This document shows, in pieces, positions 19,870 through 29,177 of a DNA stretch of 64,000 nt; positions within the stretch are counted from its first letter, which is position 1; each line of letters starts with the position of its first letter. Location of the stretch: NCBI GenBank assembly GCA_016711225.1, contig JADJTK010000006.1, positions 124,001 to 188,000 of the forward strand, read 5' to 3'. Below the pieces are notes generated by a model. The model saw only the letters and a program-made list of their open reading frames with translations, was not told the origin of the DNA and ran no database searches. The position numbers and the translations under genes were made by a program. This DNA comes from Opitutaceae bacterium. GTDB lineage: Bacteria; Verrucomicrobiota; Verrucomicrobiia; Opitutales; Opitutaceae.

Positions 19870-21120
19870 ATGCCTCCCATTCTCGAAATTCGTGGTGTCT
19901 CGAAAAAATACCGTCTCGGCCAGATCGGCATGACTTCGTTGCGCGAGGATGTCGAACGCCTGGGCCGCTGGTGCAGAGCGATCGGGCGCGGCACCGCCGC
20001 CCCGGCCGCCCAGGAGGACCAACGCGACTTCTGGGCGCTGCGCGATGTCTCCTTCTCCGTCCAGCCCGGCGAGGTCGTCGGCATCATTGGCCGCAACGGC
20101 GCCGGCAAGAGCACCCTGCTCAAGATCCTCTCGCGCATCACCGAGCCCACTACCGGCGAGATCCGGCTGCGCGGGCGCGTCGGCAGTCTCCTTGAGGTCG
20201 GTACCGGTTTCCACCCCGAGCTCAGCGGCCGCGACAACGTCTTCCTCAACGGCTCCATCCTCGGCATGACGCACGCCGAGATCGCGCGGAAGTTCGACGA
20301 GATCGTCGCCTTCGCCGAGGTGGAAAAGTTCATCGACACCCCCGTCAAGCGCTACTCCAGCGGCATGTACGTCCGCCTCGCTTTCGCCATCGCCGCCCAC
20401 CTCGAGCCCGAGATCCTCATCATCGACGAGGTCCTCGCGGTCGGTGACGCGCATTTCCAGGAGAAATGCATCGGCAAGATGCAGGAGATCTCGACCAAGA
20501 GCGGGCGCGCCATCCTCTTCGTCAGCCACAACGTGCCCACCATCCGCCATCTCTGCAGTCGTGTCGTCTGGCTCAAAGACGGCGCCGTTTTCGAGAAAGA
20601 AACGCGCCCGATCACCGAGAAGTACCTGCTTGAGATGATGCCCAAGGAGGACAACAAGGGCCGTTACCACAACGACCAGTTCAAACTCACGCTCGACTTT
20701 GTCGAGGGGCAGGACGGCCGCCAGGTGGACGGGCTGTTTTTCGGACAAAACTACAGCTTGGTCTGTCGCCTCGATTGCCGGCTGCCTTCGCGGCGCGCCC
20801 ACCTGTTGCTCGAGGTGGTCGACATCAACAACGAGATCATTTCCAGCATCTGCTCACGGGAGGAGGGAACCCCGTGGTTTCGGCTCGACCAGCCCAACGT
20901 GTTCCGCGCCGTGCTGGGCCCGCTCCAGCTGTTCCCGGGCAACTACACACTGAACGCGCTCGTGTTCGACGCCGACACCGGAGCCTGCCTGGTGGATGCC
21001 CATGCGGTCGCGCCGCTGCGCGTCCTGGGCGCCTGTCTCGCCAACGCCGACGCCAGCTACCACAACAAGCATGGGGTGGCCCGGCTGTGTTCGAAGTTCG
21101 AATCCATCGGAACCAGCTGA
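19870..21120 (+). CDS. ABC transporter ATPase, Wzt type with C-terminal carbohydrate-binding domain
   Basis: 416 residues. The nucleotide-binding domain (about 1-245) has Walker A GRNGAGKST, the signature YSSGMYVRLAF, Walker B ILIIDEVLAVGD and the H-loop FVSHN. The GSLLEVGTGFHPELSGRDN stretch is typical of the polysaccharide/teichoic-acid exporters Wzt and TagH. Residues 275-416 (FKLTLDFVEGQDGRQVDGLF onwards) form a beta-rich Wzt-C-like domain that in known systems recognises the polymer's non-reducing end. It powers the ABC-2 permease encoded just upstream. The 105-bp spacer before it is pyrimidine-rich. Confidence 0.93.
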   Translation: MPPILEIRGVSKKYRLGQIGMTSLREDVERLGRWCRAIGRGTAAPAAQEDQRDFWALRDVSFSVQPGEVVGIIGRNGAGKSTLLKILSRITEPTTGEIRLRGRVGSLLEVGTGFHPELSGRDNVFLNGSILGMTHAEIARKFDEIVAFAEVEKFIDTPVKRYSSGMYVRLAFAIAAHLEPEILIIDEVLAVGDAHFQEKCIGKMQEISTKSGRAILFVSHNVPTIRHLCSRVVWLKDGAVFEKETRPITEKYLLEMMPKEDNKGRYHNDQFKLTLDFVEGQDGRQVDGLFFGQNYSLVCRLDCRLPSRRAHLLLEVVDINNEIISSICSREEGTPWFRLDQPNVFRAVLGPLQLFPGNYTLNALVFDADTGACLVDAHAVAPLRVLGACLANADASYHNKHGVARLCSKFESIGTS

Positions 21121-21126
21121 CCGTTC

Positions 21127-22032
21127 GTGCGCCCTCCTCCACGTTCCCTCCCCGCCGCCCTGGCCGCCACTCGCCATCGCGTCGCTTCCTGGTGGCGTCC
21201 CTACACGTTTGTCACCGGCCGCGGCCCTGGCTATGCCAGCGGCTTCGGCAACAAGCTCTTCGTCCTGGCCACCGCCGCCGGCTACGCCCTCACTCACGGG
21301 TATGAGCTCGTGGTGGAAGACACCCCGGGCTGGGGCAGCTCCGTGACCGGGGCCGACCACGAGGCCGGCAAACAATTCAAGGCAGCCCACTTGCCCGATT
21401 CGATGCGCCAGTTGTTTCCCTCTCTCCGGTTCGAGCCCGGCTGGTTCGTGCATTCGCGGCTCGCCTCCGAAATCTCCGACCAGGGGGTGAACTACGATCG
21501 CGGCGAATGCCCCGCGTTGCGGCGCCAACGCAACGCCGCCTTTACCGGATATTTCCTCACGACCGCCTCCTTCCATCACCAGCGCAGCGAGATCCTGCAG
21601 AGACTTCGCTTCGCCCCGGCCGTGGACGACTACGTCGACGCCACCTACGGCGACTGGTTGCGGTTGAATCCGATCGGTGTGCACGTCCGGCGCGGTGACC
21701 GAGCCACGAACAACCTTGAGCCGCTCCTTTCCTACTACACGCGCGCCCTCGCCTGTTTCCCGCCCGCCGCCGCCGTCACCGTCATCTCCGACGATCCTGT
21801 CTTCTGCCGCGAAGTCCTTTTCGCCGACCTACTCCAGAACCGCCGCGTGCTCTACGTGACAAACGAACGTCACTACGTGGATCTCGTGGTCTTCTCACGC
21901 TGTGCGGGGCACGTGCTCGCCAACAGCACTTTCAGCTTCTGGGGCGCCTATCGGTCATCGAATTTTGCCGACAAACAGATTGTCTGTCCGAAAGACTGCT
22001 GGCTGAGCTTCCCCAACTGGCAAAAGATCTAG
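21127..22032 (+). CDS. Alpha-1,2-fucosyltransferase-like glycosyltransferase (GT11)
   Basis: 301 residues from GTG 21127. Features of GT11: a glycine-rich N-terminal GFGNKLFVLATAAGYAL (counterpart of GGLGNQLFQYA), the donor-binding VHVRRGD (about residues 185-191), VISDDPVFCRE, and LANSTFSFWGAY (about 263-274). GT11 enzymes transfer L-fucose from GDP-fucose in alpha-1,2 linkage in the cytoplasm. The exact sugar here is not provable. It follows the exporter ATPase by 6 bp and precedes the next glycosyltransferase by 3 bp, so it is cotranscribed. Confidence 0.8.
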   Translation: MRPPPRSLPAALAATRHRVASWWRPYTFVTGRGPGYASGFGNKLFVLATAAGYALTHGYELVVEDTPGWGSSVTGADHEAGKQFKAAHLPDSMRQLFPSLRFEPGWFVHSRLASEISDQGVNYDRGECPALRRQRNAAFTGYFLTTASFHHQRSEILQRLRFAPAVDDYVDATYGDWLRLNPIGVHVRRGDRATNNLEPLLSYYTRALACFPPAAAVTVISDDPVFCREVLFADLLQNRRVLYVTNERHYVDLVVFSRCAGHVLANSTFSFWGAYRSSNFADKQIVCPKDCWLSFPNWQKI

Positions 22033-22035
22033 GCC

Positions 22036-23286
22036 GTGCGCATCGCCTTCATCAGCTACGAATTCCCGCCCCACTCGAGCCTGGGTGGCATCGCCACCTA
22101 CGTGGCGCAGGTGGCTTCGCTGCTCACCGCCCGTGGTCATGCGGTGGAGGTATTTTGCGGCCTGGATCCGGCCGCCAACGGCGCAGAAGCGGACACCGAC
22201 TCGCCCGCGTTCCGCATCCACCGAATCCGCTGCTCACGTGCCGCGTTTCCCCAGCAGGCCGAACGCTCCTTTGCCGCTCGCCACACCGACGAGCCGTTCG
22301 ACGTCCTCGAGGGCCCGGACTTCCTCGCCGAAGCTTTGCCAACGGCTGTGCAGCATCCCCGCGTTCCCTTCGTCGTCCGCCTCCATACCCCTTGGCGGAT
22401 CATCACCGAGATCAATACGGCTCCGCCACCCATCTGGCCCACCACACAGGAGATACGCCACCTCTGGTATTGTCTGAGAACCGGCAAGCCGCTTGCCCGG
22501 AAACCCGTCGATCCGCTTTTCGCAATGGAAGAGGCCAATGCCCGTCGCGCCGACTTGATCCTTTCCCCCTCCGCCGCGATCGGCCACCGCGTACAGCACC
22601 TGTGGCGCTTGGATCCAAACCGCATTGTTCAGGTCGGCCTGCCGTTTCAGCCAAGTGACGCGTTGCTCGCGATTCCAACCGAAGGCAACCACCACCGCGT
22701 GACCTACGTGGGCCGTTTGGAATGGCGCAAGGGAGTGCAGGATTTCGCCGCCGCCATACCCGCCGTACTTAAAGCATTCCCCTCCACGAAATTTCGCTTC
22801 GTCGGCGCCGACACCCCCTCTCCGATCGAGGGCGAAACGATGTCGGCCTCGATCAAACGAGCAGTCGGCCAGAGCGCCCTGACTTCGCTCGAGTTCACCG
22901 GGGCCGTACCGCCGGCCGAGCTGCCGCAGTTGTTCCGCCACACCGATGTCTGCGTTTTCCCCAGTCGCTGGGAGAGCTTTGGCTACGTGCTTTTGGAAGC
23001 GATGGCCGCGGGGCGGGCTTGCATCTGCACGAGCGGCAGTGGACTGGCCGAAATCGCCGGCCAGGGCCAATACGCCAGGCTCGTCCCGCCCGCCGCCCCC
23101 CCTCAGCTCGCGCGGGCAGTCTGCGATCTGCTCCGCGATCCTGCGCTTAGGGTCAAAATGGGGACGCTCGCCCGCGCCGAGGGATTGCGGCGCTACGAAC
23201 CCGGCACCGTCCTGGGCCAGCAGGTCGACGCCTACCAGCAGGCCATCGCCAATCACCGCCGCCACAGCGCGGCCCAGCCCAAGTGA
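22036..23286 (+). CDS. GT4-family glycosyltransferase
   Basis: 416 residues from GTG 22036. GT-B fold: N-terminal EFPPHSSLGGIATYVAQVAS (acceptor-side GG loop), the linker-domain start VTYVGRLEWRKGVQDFAAAI (about 222), and the donor-site motif FPSRWESFGYVLLEAMAAGR (about 307-326) with the E-x7-E pair. Retaining GT4 enzymes use nucleotide sugars to extend lipid-linked oligosaccharide at the inner membrane. Donor and linkage cannot be read from sequence. It overlaps the next gene by one base (TGATG). Confidence 0.88.
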   Translation: MRIAFISYEFPPHSSLGGIATYVAQVASLLTARGHAVEVFCGLDPAANGAEADTDSPAFRIHRIRCSRAAFPQQAERSFAARHTDEPFDVLEGPDFLAEALPTAVQHPRVPFVVRLHTPWRIITEINTAPPPIWPTTQEIRHLWYCLRTGKPLARKPVDPLFAMEEANARRADLILSPSAAIGHRVQHLWRLDPNRIVQVGLPFQPSDALLAIPTEGNHHRVTYVGRLEWRKGVQDFAAAIPAVLKAFPSTKFRFVGADTPSPIEGETMSASIKRAVGQSALTSLEFTGAVPPAELPQLFRHTDVCVFPSRWESFGYVLLEAMAAGRACICTSGSGLAEIAGQGQYARLVPPAAPPQLARAVCDLLRDPALRVKMGTLARAEGLRRYEPGTVLGQQVDAYQQAIANHRRHSAAQPK

Positions 23287-24431
23287 TGCATACCACCACA
23301 CACCCGCTGGGCTTCCTTTGCGTCACCGGGGAGCGATACTTCTTGGACCGTTACACCCCGCTCGCCGCCGGCCTGGGCCGGTTCGCGCAACGTCTCGAGA
23401 CGGTTTATGCGCCGCCCCTCCCGGAGTTCCTTTCGAAACGGAACTATCCGGCGCTCTTCTTCTCGCGTTTTCCGCTCGTCCGATTCCTGCGCACGCCCGC
23501 CGGCGTCGACCGAGCCAAGACAAGTTGGGCCTTCGACTACAAATCCGGCGAACTGAATCGGGCCATCGTGCCCCGCCGCCCCGACATTGTCTTCCATCTC
23601 TTTGCTCAATCCCGACCGATTGCCGGCGGAGGCGGCGTGCCCTACGTCATGTCGCTTGACTACACCACCGCGTTGGCCATCCGGGATTACCCAGCCTGGG
23701 CCAACTTCCCCGGCTCGGCCGCCCGCGCGGCGTGGCTGAGACGGGAAACGGCCGCCTTCCAGGACGCGCTCTGCCTGTTCCCTTGGAGCCAGCACGTCGC
23801 TGATTCGCTGCAGCGCGACTACGGCGTTCCCGCCTCAAAGATCGTGGTCACCGGTAGTTCGGGGAATTTTTCCATCGACACCGAACCTCGGACATTCGGT
23901 GGCCAACGGCTCTTCATGAACGCGTCCGACTTCGCACGCAAAGGGGGCGACATTGCCGTGGCCGCAATGCCACTGGTTCGTCGCCGCTTCCCCGATGCGC
24001 AACTGGTCATCGCCGGTACCTCGACCGGCCCGGCGGCGGCGGGCGTGACCTACGCCGGCAATATTTCCGGCGCTACGGCCATGCGTCAGCACTTCCGTGA
24101 GGCGGACCTCGTGCTCGCCCCCGCCCGTTGCGAGCCCTACGGCAGTTTTCTCGTCGAGGCCATGGCTTACGGCACACCGTGCCTCGTGGCCAACCGCGGC
24201 GGCATGCCCGAGATCGTCGACCACGACGTCAACGGGCGCGTCCTCCCGCAGCTCTCACCCGAGAGTCTCGCGGCCGAAATCGTCAGCCTGCTCGGCGATC
24301 ACAACCGCCTGCACACCTACTCAGCCGCCGCACGGCAGAAGGTCCACCGTTCGCTCAACTGGGATACCATCACCAGCCGCATCATCGAAGCGCTTGTACT
24401 GCGCCTTCCCCGGAACCAAGAAGCCCCCTGA
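23286..24431 (+). CDS. GT4-family glycosyltransferase
   Basis: 381 residues from ATG 23286, whose A is the last base of the previous stop; a GTG three bases upstream is the alternative. The N-terminal half is divergent (LGFLCVTGERYFLDRYTPL). The C-terminal half has the GT-B nucleotide-sugar site: LFMNASDFARKGGDIAVAAM (about 208) and ARCEPYGSFLVEAMAYGTPC (about 278), whose E-x7-E pair is intact, followed by ANRGGMPEIVDHDVNGRV. It is likely a cytoplasmic retaining transferase in EPS repeat-unit assembly. Donor unknown. Confidence 0.85.
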   Translation: MHTTTHPLGFLCVTGERYFLDRYTPLAAGLGRFAQRLETVYAPPLPEFLSKRNYPALFFSRFPLVRFLRTPAGVDRAKTSWAFDYKSGELNRAIVPRRPDIVFHLFAQSRPIAGGGGVPYVMSLDYTTALAIRDYPAWANFPGSAARAAWLRRETAAFQDALCLFPWSQHVADSLQRDYGVPASKIVVTGSSGNFSIDTEPRTFGGQRLFMNASDFARKGGDIAVAAMPLVRRRFPDAQLVIAGTSTGPAAAGVTYAGNISGATAMRQHFREADLVLAPARCEPYGSFLVEAMAYGTPCLVANRGGMPEIVDHDVNGRVLPQLSPESLAAEIVSLLGDHNRLHTYSAAARQKVHRSLNWDTITSRIIEALVLRLPRNQEAP

Positions 24432-24435
24432 GACA

Positions 24436-25425
24436 ATGAAGTCCGTCCAAGACGAAACCAGCCTGATCATCGGCACCGGCGTTGGCTATAAGGCGCCTCA
24501 TGTCCGCGTCTTTGCGCAAAGCCTCCAGAAGACGGGGTTCAAGGGCCGAACCGTAATCATGACCGGCGACCTGCCCGACTCCGAAATCCGCCAGATGGAG
24601 GAATGGGGCGTCACGGTCCTGCCGCTCAGCCGTTTCCCGGGCGCGTTCTCGCGCCAGGTCGCGCTCAAACTGATGGCTCCTCGCGCGCGCCCATTGCGCA
24701 GCAAATACTGGCTCTTGCGGTACCTGCCACTTCCGAGCCGCCTCAAAACACGGCTTCTCTCCCGCATCGGCGTCCACTACCACCACATCGCGTGCAGCCG
24801 CTTCATGTACTACTGGGACTACCTGGATCAGCACCCCAAGGTCGAGCGCATCCTGTTGGCGGATGTGCGCGATGTCCATTTCCAGACCGACCTCTTCGCG
24901 GAAGACTGGGCGCCGGGTCTCCACGTTTCCCTTGAGGACGCCCGCGGCAGCATCGGCCGAGGCGAATACAACAACGACGACCCAACCTTCGACTACCGCG
25001 GAGCCGACGGCCTGCGCCTCCATGGCGTAAACGCCCACTGGATCCGCACGACCCACGGCGACGCCGTCGTCTCCTCCATCCAGGACAAGACCATCTGCTG
25101 TTCGGGCGTCACCTTTGGCGATCGGCCCTCGATCATGAAATACCTGGCCGCGATGGTCGCCGAGCTCAGCCGCCTGACCCCGACCATCAACGAGGGGGCG
25201 GGCTTCGACCAGGGGGTGCACAATGTGTTGTTGCATACCGGCCGGCTGCCCTACGCGATCATCCATCCCAACGACGCCGGTCCCGTATTCACCGCCCACG
25301 CAGTCGCCGACCACGAACTGCCCGTGGACGCCAACAATGTCGTGCGCCGCAAGTCCGGCCTCCCCTTCAGCGTCGTCCACCAGTACGATCGCAGTCCCAA
25401 GCTCAACGCCCTGCTCGGCAAATAG
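24436..25425 (+). CDS. Putative GT-A type glycosyltransferase
   Basis: 329 residues from ATG 24436; the frame is open upstream but that sequence overlaps the previous gene. The fold is suggested by alternating strands (TSLIIGTGVGYKAPHVRVFA, GRTVIMTGDLPDSEI) and a D-x-x-D metal-binding candidate in RILLADVRDVHFQTDLF (about residue 141). NEGAGFDQGVHNVLL (about 252-266) resembles the closing acceptor-site segment of GT-A enzymes acting on protein or glycan acceptors. The family is not firmly recognised. The context, 4 bp after a GT4 gene and 2 bp before another transferase, supports a sugar-transfer role. Confidence 0.6.
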   Translation: MKSVQDETSLIIGTGVGYKAPHVRVFAQSLQKTGFKGRTVIMTGDLPDSEIRQMEEWGVTVLPLSRFPGAFSRQVALKLMAPRARPLRSKYWLLRYLPLPSRLKTRLLSRIGVHYHHIACSRFMYYWDYLDQHPKVERILLADVRDVHFQTDLFAEDWAPGLHVSLEDARGSIGRGEYNNDDPTFDYRGADGLRLHGVNAHWIRTTHGDAVVSSIQDKTICCSGVTFGDRPSIMKYLAAMVAELSRLTPTINEGAGFDQGVHNVLLHTGRLPYAIIHPNDAGPVFTAHAVADHELPVDANNVVRRKSGLPFSVVHQYDRSPKLNALLGK

Positions 25426-25427
25426 CC

Positions 25428-26351
25428 ATGATTGCGCCCGTCGTCATGATCGTGTTCAACCGCCCGGCCCTGACCCGCCGGGTGTTCGAACGCGTCCGGG
25501 CAGCCCGCCCGCCCCGGTTGCTCGTGGTTTGCGACGGTCCGCGCACGGACCGCCCCGCCGACGCGCCGCTCGTGGAGGAGGTCCGCCGCATTTTCGCCAC
25601 CGGCGTCGACTGGCCCTGCGAGGTCGTCCAGGACTACGCCGACCGGAACATGGGCTGCATGGACCGTATCCATACCGGACTCGACCGTGCCTTCGCGTTA
25701 TTCGAGGAGGCGATCATCCTCGAGGACGACTGCCTGCCCGACCCGAGCTTCTTCCCCTTCTGCAGCGAGATGCTCGCCCGCCATCGCGACAACCCGCGGG
25801 TGATGAACATCGCCGGCACCAACTTCATCGCCAACCACTACTCGACGGGGGACAGCTACTGGTTCAGCCACCATCCGTGGACTTGGGGTTGGGCCAGTTG
25901 GCGACGCGCCTGGCAGCACAACGATTTCTTTCTGCACAGCTGGGACACCCGCCAAAAGGAATTGCACGCCTCCTTCGCCTCGCGCTGGGAGCGCCAATAT
26001 TGGATGTCGACGTTCGCGCAGGCGCAGCAGGACCTGCGCGCCACCGACTGCTGGGACTTCCAATGGAACTTCAGCTGCCGAACCCATGGCGGCGTCAGCA
26101 TCGTGCCGCGCCACAACTTGGTGGAGAACCTCGGATTCATCGGCGACTCCACGCACACGGCCGGCGACATGAGCCGACTCGTCGTCAGAACCCAACCACT
26201 CCTCTTTCCGCTGCGCCATCCCTCGCGGATCACCGTCAACGGCTACGCCGACGATCTGCTGACGCGGGTTTATGCCGGGGAAACAATCTGTCTGCGCTCC
26301 AACCTGAAGGCCCGGCTGCGCCTGCTGGTCGAAACGCTGCGCCGCGCCTGA
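25428..26351 (+). CDS. GT-A/GT2-like glycosyltransferase
   Basis: 307 residues. It opens with PVVMIVFNRPALTRRVFERV, the strand-loop common to GT2-like and GNT-I-like transferases. The acidic metal site is AIILEDDCLPDPSFFPF (about residue 97). YWFSHHPWTWGWASWRRAW (about 145-162) and the aromatic C-terminal half are characteristic of a bacterial GT-A group often labelled sugar transferase of unknown specificity. It probably inverts configuration using a nucleotide sugar and a divalent metal. It sits between a GT-A enzyme and an acyltransferase with 2-4 bp gaps. Confidence 0.7.
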   Translation: MIAPVVMIVFNRPALTRRVFERVRAARPPRLLVVCDGPRTDRPADAPLVEEVRRIFATGVDWPCEVVQDYADRNMGCMDRIHTGLDRAFALFEEAIILEDDCLPDPSFFPFCSEMLARHRDNPRVMNIAGTNFIANHYSTGDSYWFSHHPWTWGWASWRRAWQHNDFFLHSWDTRQKELHASFASRWERQYWMSTFAQAQQDLRATDCWDFQWNFSCRTHGGVSIVPRHNLVENLGFIGDSTHTAGDMSRLVVRTQPLLFPLRHPSRITVNGYADDLLTRVYAGETICLRSNLKARLRLLVETLRRA

Positions 26352-26355
26352 TCCG

Positions 26356-27177
26356 ATGAAAACCGCCTTCCGCTCCCTGCTCTATCGGCTGCGCTACCCA
26401 CAGGTGCGCCTTGACCCAGGGTGTTTCATTCGACGTGACAGCAGACTGGCCGCAGGCACGGAGATCGGGCGCCACAGCCGCATCTTGGGCGCGCATCTGC
26501 TCGCCAAGGTCCGAATCGGCCGGAACAACCAACTCCACCCCGGTGCTTATCTCTCGGCCTCGATCCTGGGAGACGACTGCTCTGTCGAGTCCAACGCCCG
26601 GGTCACTCACTCGACCCTGGAGCACAGTATCGGTATCCAACCCGGCTGCCTCGTCGATCACGTCACGCTCGGAGCGTGGTCCTACATCGCGCGCGATACC
26701 ATACTCAACGACGTCCACCTTGGGCGTTTCTGCTCCATCGGACCACGCACCATCATCGGCGCAGGCGAGCATCCCTCCCACCTGATCAGTACATCGCCGG
26801 TCTTCTACTCCACCCGCGGCCAGTGCGGAACGAGTTTCGCGGCCACGACGACGTTCACAGAGCGCCGCACCATCAATATCGGCCACGACGTCTGGATCGG
26901 CGCTCATGTTTTCATCCGCGACGGCGTCACCATCGGCAATGGTTGCATCGTCGCGGCCGGAGCAGTCGTTGCCGGCGACATCCCCGCCTACAGCATCGTC
27001 GGCGGCGTTCCCGCCAAGCTCATACGCCCGCGCTTCGCGGCCGAGATTGTCGCCCGGCTCGAAGCGCTCGCCTGGTGGAACTGGGCCCCGGGACGACTCA
27101 CCGAGGCCCAGCCGCACCTCGCGCAGCATGACCCGGAGAGGTTCCTAAAGTGGGCGGAGACCCAATCCTCGCCGTGA
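26356..27177 (+). CDS. Left-handed beta-helix (hexapeptide) acyltransferase
   Basis: 273 residues with many imperfect hexapeptide turns from about residue 30 (GTEIGRHSRILGAHLLAKVRI...) through GHDVWIGAHVFIRDGVTIGN and GCIVAAGAVVAGDIPAYSIV, ending GGVPAKLIRPRF plus a helical tail. The His in AGEHPSHLIST (about 138) and the loop after it fit the CatB/xenobiotic-acetyltransferase subgroup. Such trimeric enzymes O- or N-acetylate sugars with acetyl-CoA, so this gene likely adds acetyl groups to the polysaccharide precursor. Its last four bases overlap the following GTG start (GTGA). Confidence 0.83.
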   Translation: MKTAFRSLLYRLRYPQVRLDPGCFIRRDSRLAAGTEIGRHSRILGAHLLAKVRIGRNNQLHPGAYLSASILGDDCSVESNARVTHSTLEHSIGIQPGCLVDHVTLGAWSYIARDTILNDVHLGRFCSIGPRTIIGAGEHPSHLISTSPVFYSTRGQCGTSFAATTTFTERRTINIGHDVWIGAHVFIRDGVTIGNGCIVAAGAVVAGDIPAYSIVGGVPAKLIRPRFAAEIVARLEALAWWNWAPGRLTEAQPHLAQHDPERFLKWAETQSSP

Positions 27178-28106
27178 GCACACCTGCAATATCCGTGATC
27201 GTGCCGGTGTACAATGCCGCACACTACCTTGCAGCGGCCATAACGAGCGTGCAGGCCCAGACATTCCGCGACTTTGAAATCATCGCGGTGGACGACGGTT
27301 CCACCGACGATTCGAAAGCCGTGCTCGACCGTCTCGCCGCCGCCGACGCCCGCCTGCAGGTCGTTTCCCGGCCCAACACCGGCATCGTGGGCGCGCTCAA
27401 CGACGGCCTGGCCGCCGCCCGCGGCGAGTTCGTCGCCCGCATGGATGCCGACGACCTCAGCCTGCCGCCGCGCTTCGCCCGCCAGCTCGCTTTCCTGCAC
27501 ACCCACCCCGAGTGCGTCTGCGTGGGCTCGGCCTTCCTCTACATGGACGCCTCCGGCTCCCTGCTCAAGGAGTGCCGCCGGCCCACCGACCACGCGACCA
27601 TCGAACGAGAGCTGCTCGCGGGCAACGGCGGGGCCATCATCCATCCCGCCGCGATGTTTCGCCGGGCCGCCGTCGAACGGGCCGGCCGCTACCGCCCCGA
27701 GGCGCAGTGGATCGAGGATCTCGACCTCTATCTGCGGCTCGCCCGCCGCGGCCACCTCGCCAACCTGCCCGAGGTGCTTTTTCACTACCGTCTCCACGAG
27801 CAAAGCGTGAACTTCACCCGCAACCAGGGCCGCCAGGAACGCAAGCTGGCCGTGCTCGCCGAGGCGCACGCCGCCCGCGGCCTGCCCTTCGACCGCGCGG
27901 CCCATGCCGTACCCGACTTCAAGTCCGCCATCTCCGCCGACGACCTGCGCGACTTCGCCGTCACTTCGCTGCGCTTCGGCCCGCGCGGCCGCCCCCTGTA
28001 CTACGCGCTCCGGGCGCTGCGCGCCGAGCCCCGCTGTCGCCATTCCTGGAGCACCCTGGCCTACATTCTCAAACACCGCCTCGGCCTGTTCGGCCGTGCC
28101 GCCTGA
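27174..28106 (+). CDS. GT2-family glycosyltransferase
   Basis: 310 residues from GTG 27174 (GTGA overlap with the previous stop); a GTG at 27150 is an in-frame alternative. Classic GT2 N-terminus: ISVIVPVYNAAHYLAAAI, IIAVDDGSTDDS, and the metal site ARMDADDLSLPPRFARQL (about 90). The acceptor-side motif QWIEDLDLYLRLARRG (about 180) supplies the catalytic Asp (ED). GT2 enzymes are inverting transferases acting at the cytoplasmic face on undecaprenyl-linked glycans. No membrane helices, so not a processive synthase. The next gene starts within its stop codon. Confidence 0.88.
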   Translation: MSTPAISVIVPVYNAAHYLAAAITSVQAQTFRDFEIIAVDDGSTDDSKAVLDRLAAADARLQVVSRPNTGIVGALNDGLAAARGEFVARMDADDLSLPPRFARQLAFLHTHPECVCVGSAFLYMDASGSLLKECRRPTDHATIERELLAGNGGAIIHPAAMFRRAAVERAGRYRPEAQWIEDLDLYLRLARRGHLANLPEVLFHYRLHEQSVNFTRNQGRQERKLAVLAEAHAARGLPFDRAAHAVPDFKSAISADDLRDFAVTSLRFGPRGRPLYYALRALRAEPRCRHSWSTLAYILKHRLGLFGRAA

Positions 28107-29071
28107 TGCCGCTCAAAGAACAGCTCCGCCGGGCCCTCGCCTGCACCCGGCTCGACCGGCTCATCGACCTCTCGCGGCTGAACGTGCCGCGCGAGCGCCG
28201 CCTGTGCCGCCGGCGCACCATCCACCGCGGAGCGGCCGCGCACGAGTTGATCGGTCAACTGCTGCGCTCGGGTGCCCCCGCCGCCCTCGGCAAACTCGGC
28301 GACGTCGAGGTCAAGGCGCTCAGCTGGCACTTCGGGGTGCCGCGCTTCTATGCGGTCAACCGCGCGGTCCCCTCCTTCGGCGATCAGGAGCTGTTTGAAC
28401 AGGCCGGCGTCTTCCCCAAACACGCCGAGGTCTTTCACCGCTTCTGCGAGCGGTTCGCCGAGCGTCTCCCCGACCTCGACGTCTGCGGGCTCTGGCACAA
28501 CCCCGGCGAATTCACCCTCACCGAGCGCTTCTGCCCGCTCGCCCGCTGGACCGATCTCACCGCCTTGGAACCGTGGTTCCACCCAGCCGCCCCCTGGTCC
28601 GCGGCGCTCGCCGGCAAGCGCGTCCTGGTGGTCCACCCCTTCGCGGACTCCATCCGCACGCAGTACCCGAGACGCGGCGACATCTGGCGGAGCCTCCCCG
28701 GCCTGCTACCCGACTTCGAACTGCTCACCCTGCGCAGCCCATACGGCTTCTCGGCCAACGAATTTTCCGACTGGTTCGCCATGCTCGCATGGCTGGAGAA
28801 CCGCGTCACCGCCCTCGCCCGCGACCCCGGCTTCGATATTGCCCTGATCGGCTGCGGGGCCGCGGGCATTCCGCTGGCCGTGCACGTCAAGCGGCTGGGG
28901 GCCATCGGTCTCCATACCGGAGGACCCACCCAGCTCTTCTTCGGCATCCGCGGGGGCCGCTGGGATCGCCTGCCGGCCTTCACACGGTACTTCAACGACG
29001 CGTGGATCCGCCCCCAAGCCGAGGAGACACCCAAAGAGGCGCCCAAGGTCGACCACGGCGGCTATTGGTAG
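28106..29071 (+). CDS. Putative GT-D fold (DUF1792-like) glycosyltransferase
   Basis: 321 residues from ATG 28106 (TGATG overlap). Characteristic stretches: SGAPAALGKLGDVEVKAL near residue 55, in the place of the (V)R-x-G-DGE motif of GT-D proteins; ALAGKRVLVVHPFADSIRTQ (about 170) with a His-Pro-Phe strand; FDIALIGCGAAGIPLAVHVK (about 248); and the closing GGPTQLFFGIRGGRWDR (about 273). The last two resemble DUF1792/GT-D transferases that add glucose or other sugars in adhesin and polysaccharide glycosylation. The assignment rests on motif memory, so it is moderate. A 13-bp gap separates it from a possible GTG at 29085. Confidence 0.6.
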   Translation: MPLKEQLRRALACTRLDRLIDLSRLNVPRERRLCRRRTIHRGAAAHELIGQLLRSGAPAALGKLGDVEVKALSWHFGVPRFYAVNRAVPSFGDQELFEQAGVFPKHAEVFHRFCERFAERLPDLDVCGLWHNPGEFTLTERFCPLARWTDLTALEPWFHPAAPWSAALAGKRVLVVHPFADSIRTQYPRRGDIWRSLPGLLPDFELLTLRSPYGFSANEFSDWFAMLAWLENRVTALARDPGFDIALIGCGAAGIPLAVHVKRLGAIGLHTGGPTQLFFGIRGGRWDRLPAFTRYFNDAWIRPQAEETPKEAPKVDHGGYW

Positions 29072-29177
29072 TCGCCCCACCAGCGTGCGGAAACCACCAT
29101 GCACCTTTTCCCCGCCCTCGCCCGCCGCCTCCGCGGCCGGCCAACTCCCAGCCGCCCGACCCGCCGCACCCCCTGAC

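Noticed and set aside
29099..29177. 25-codon ORF between the GT-D-like gene and the following transferase
   Set aside because: Arg/Pro-rich with no signature and no clear ribosome-binding site.
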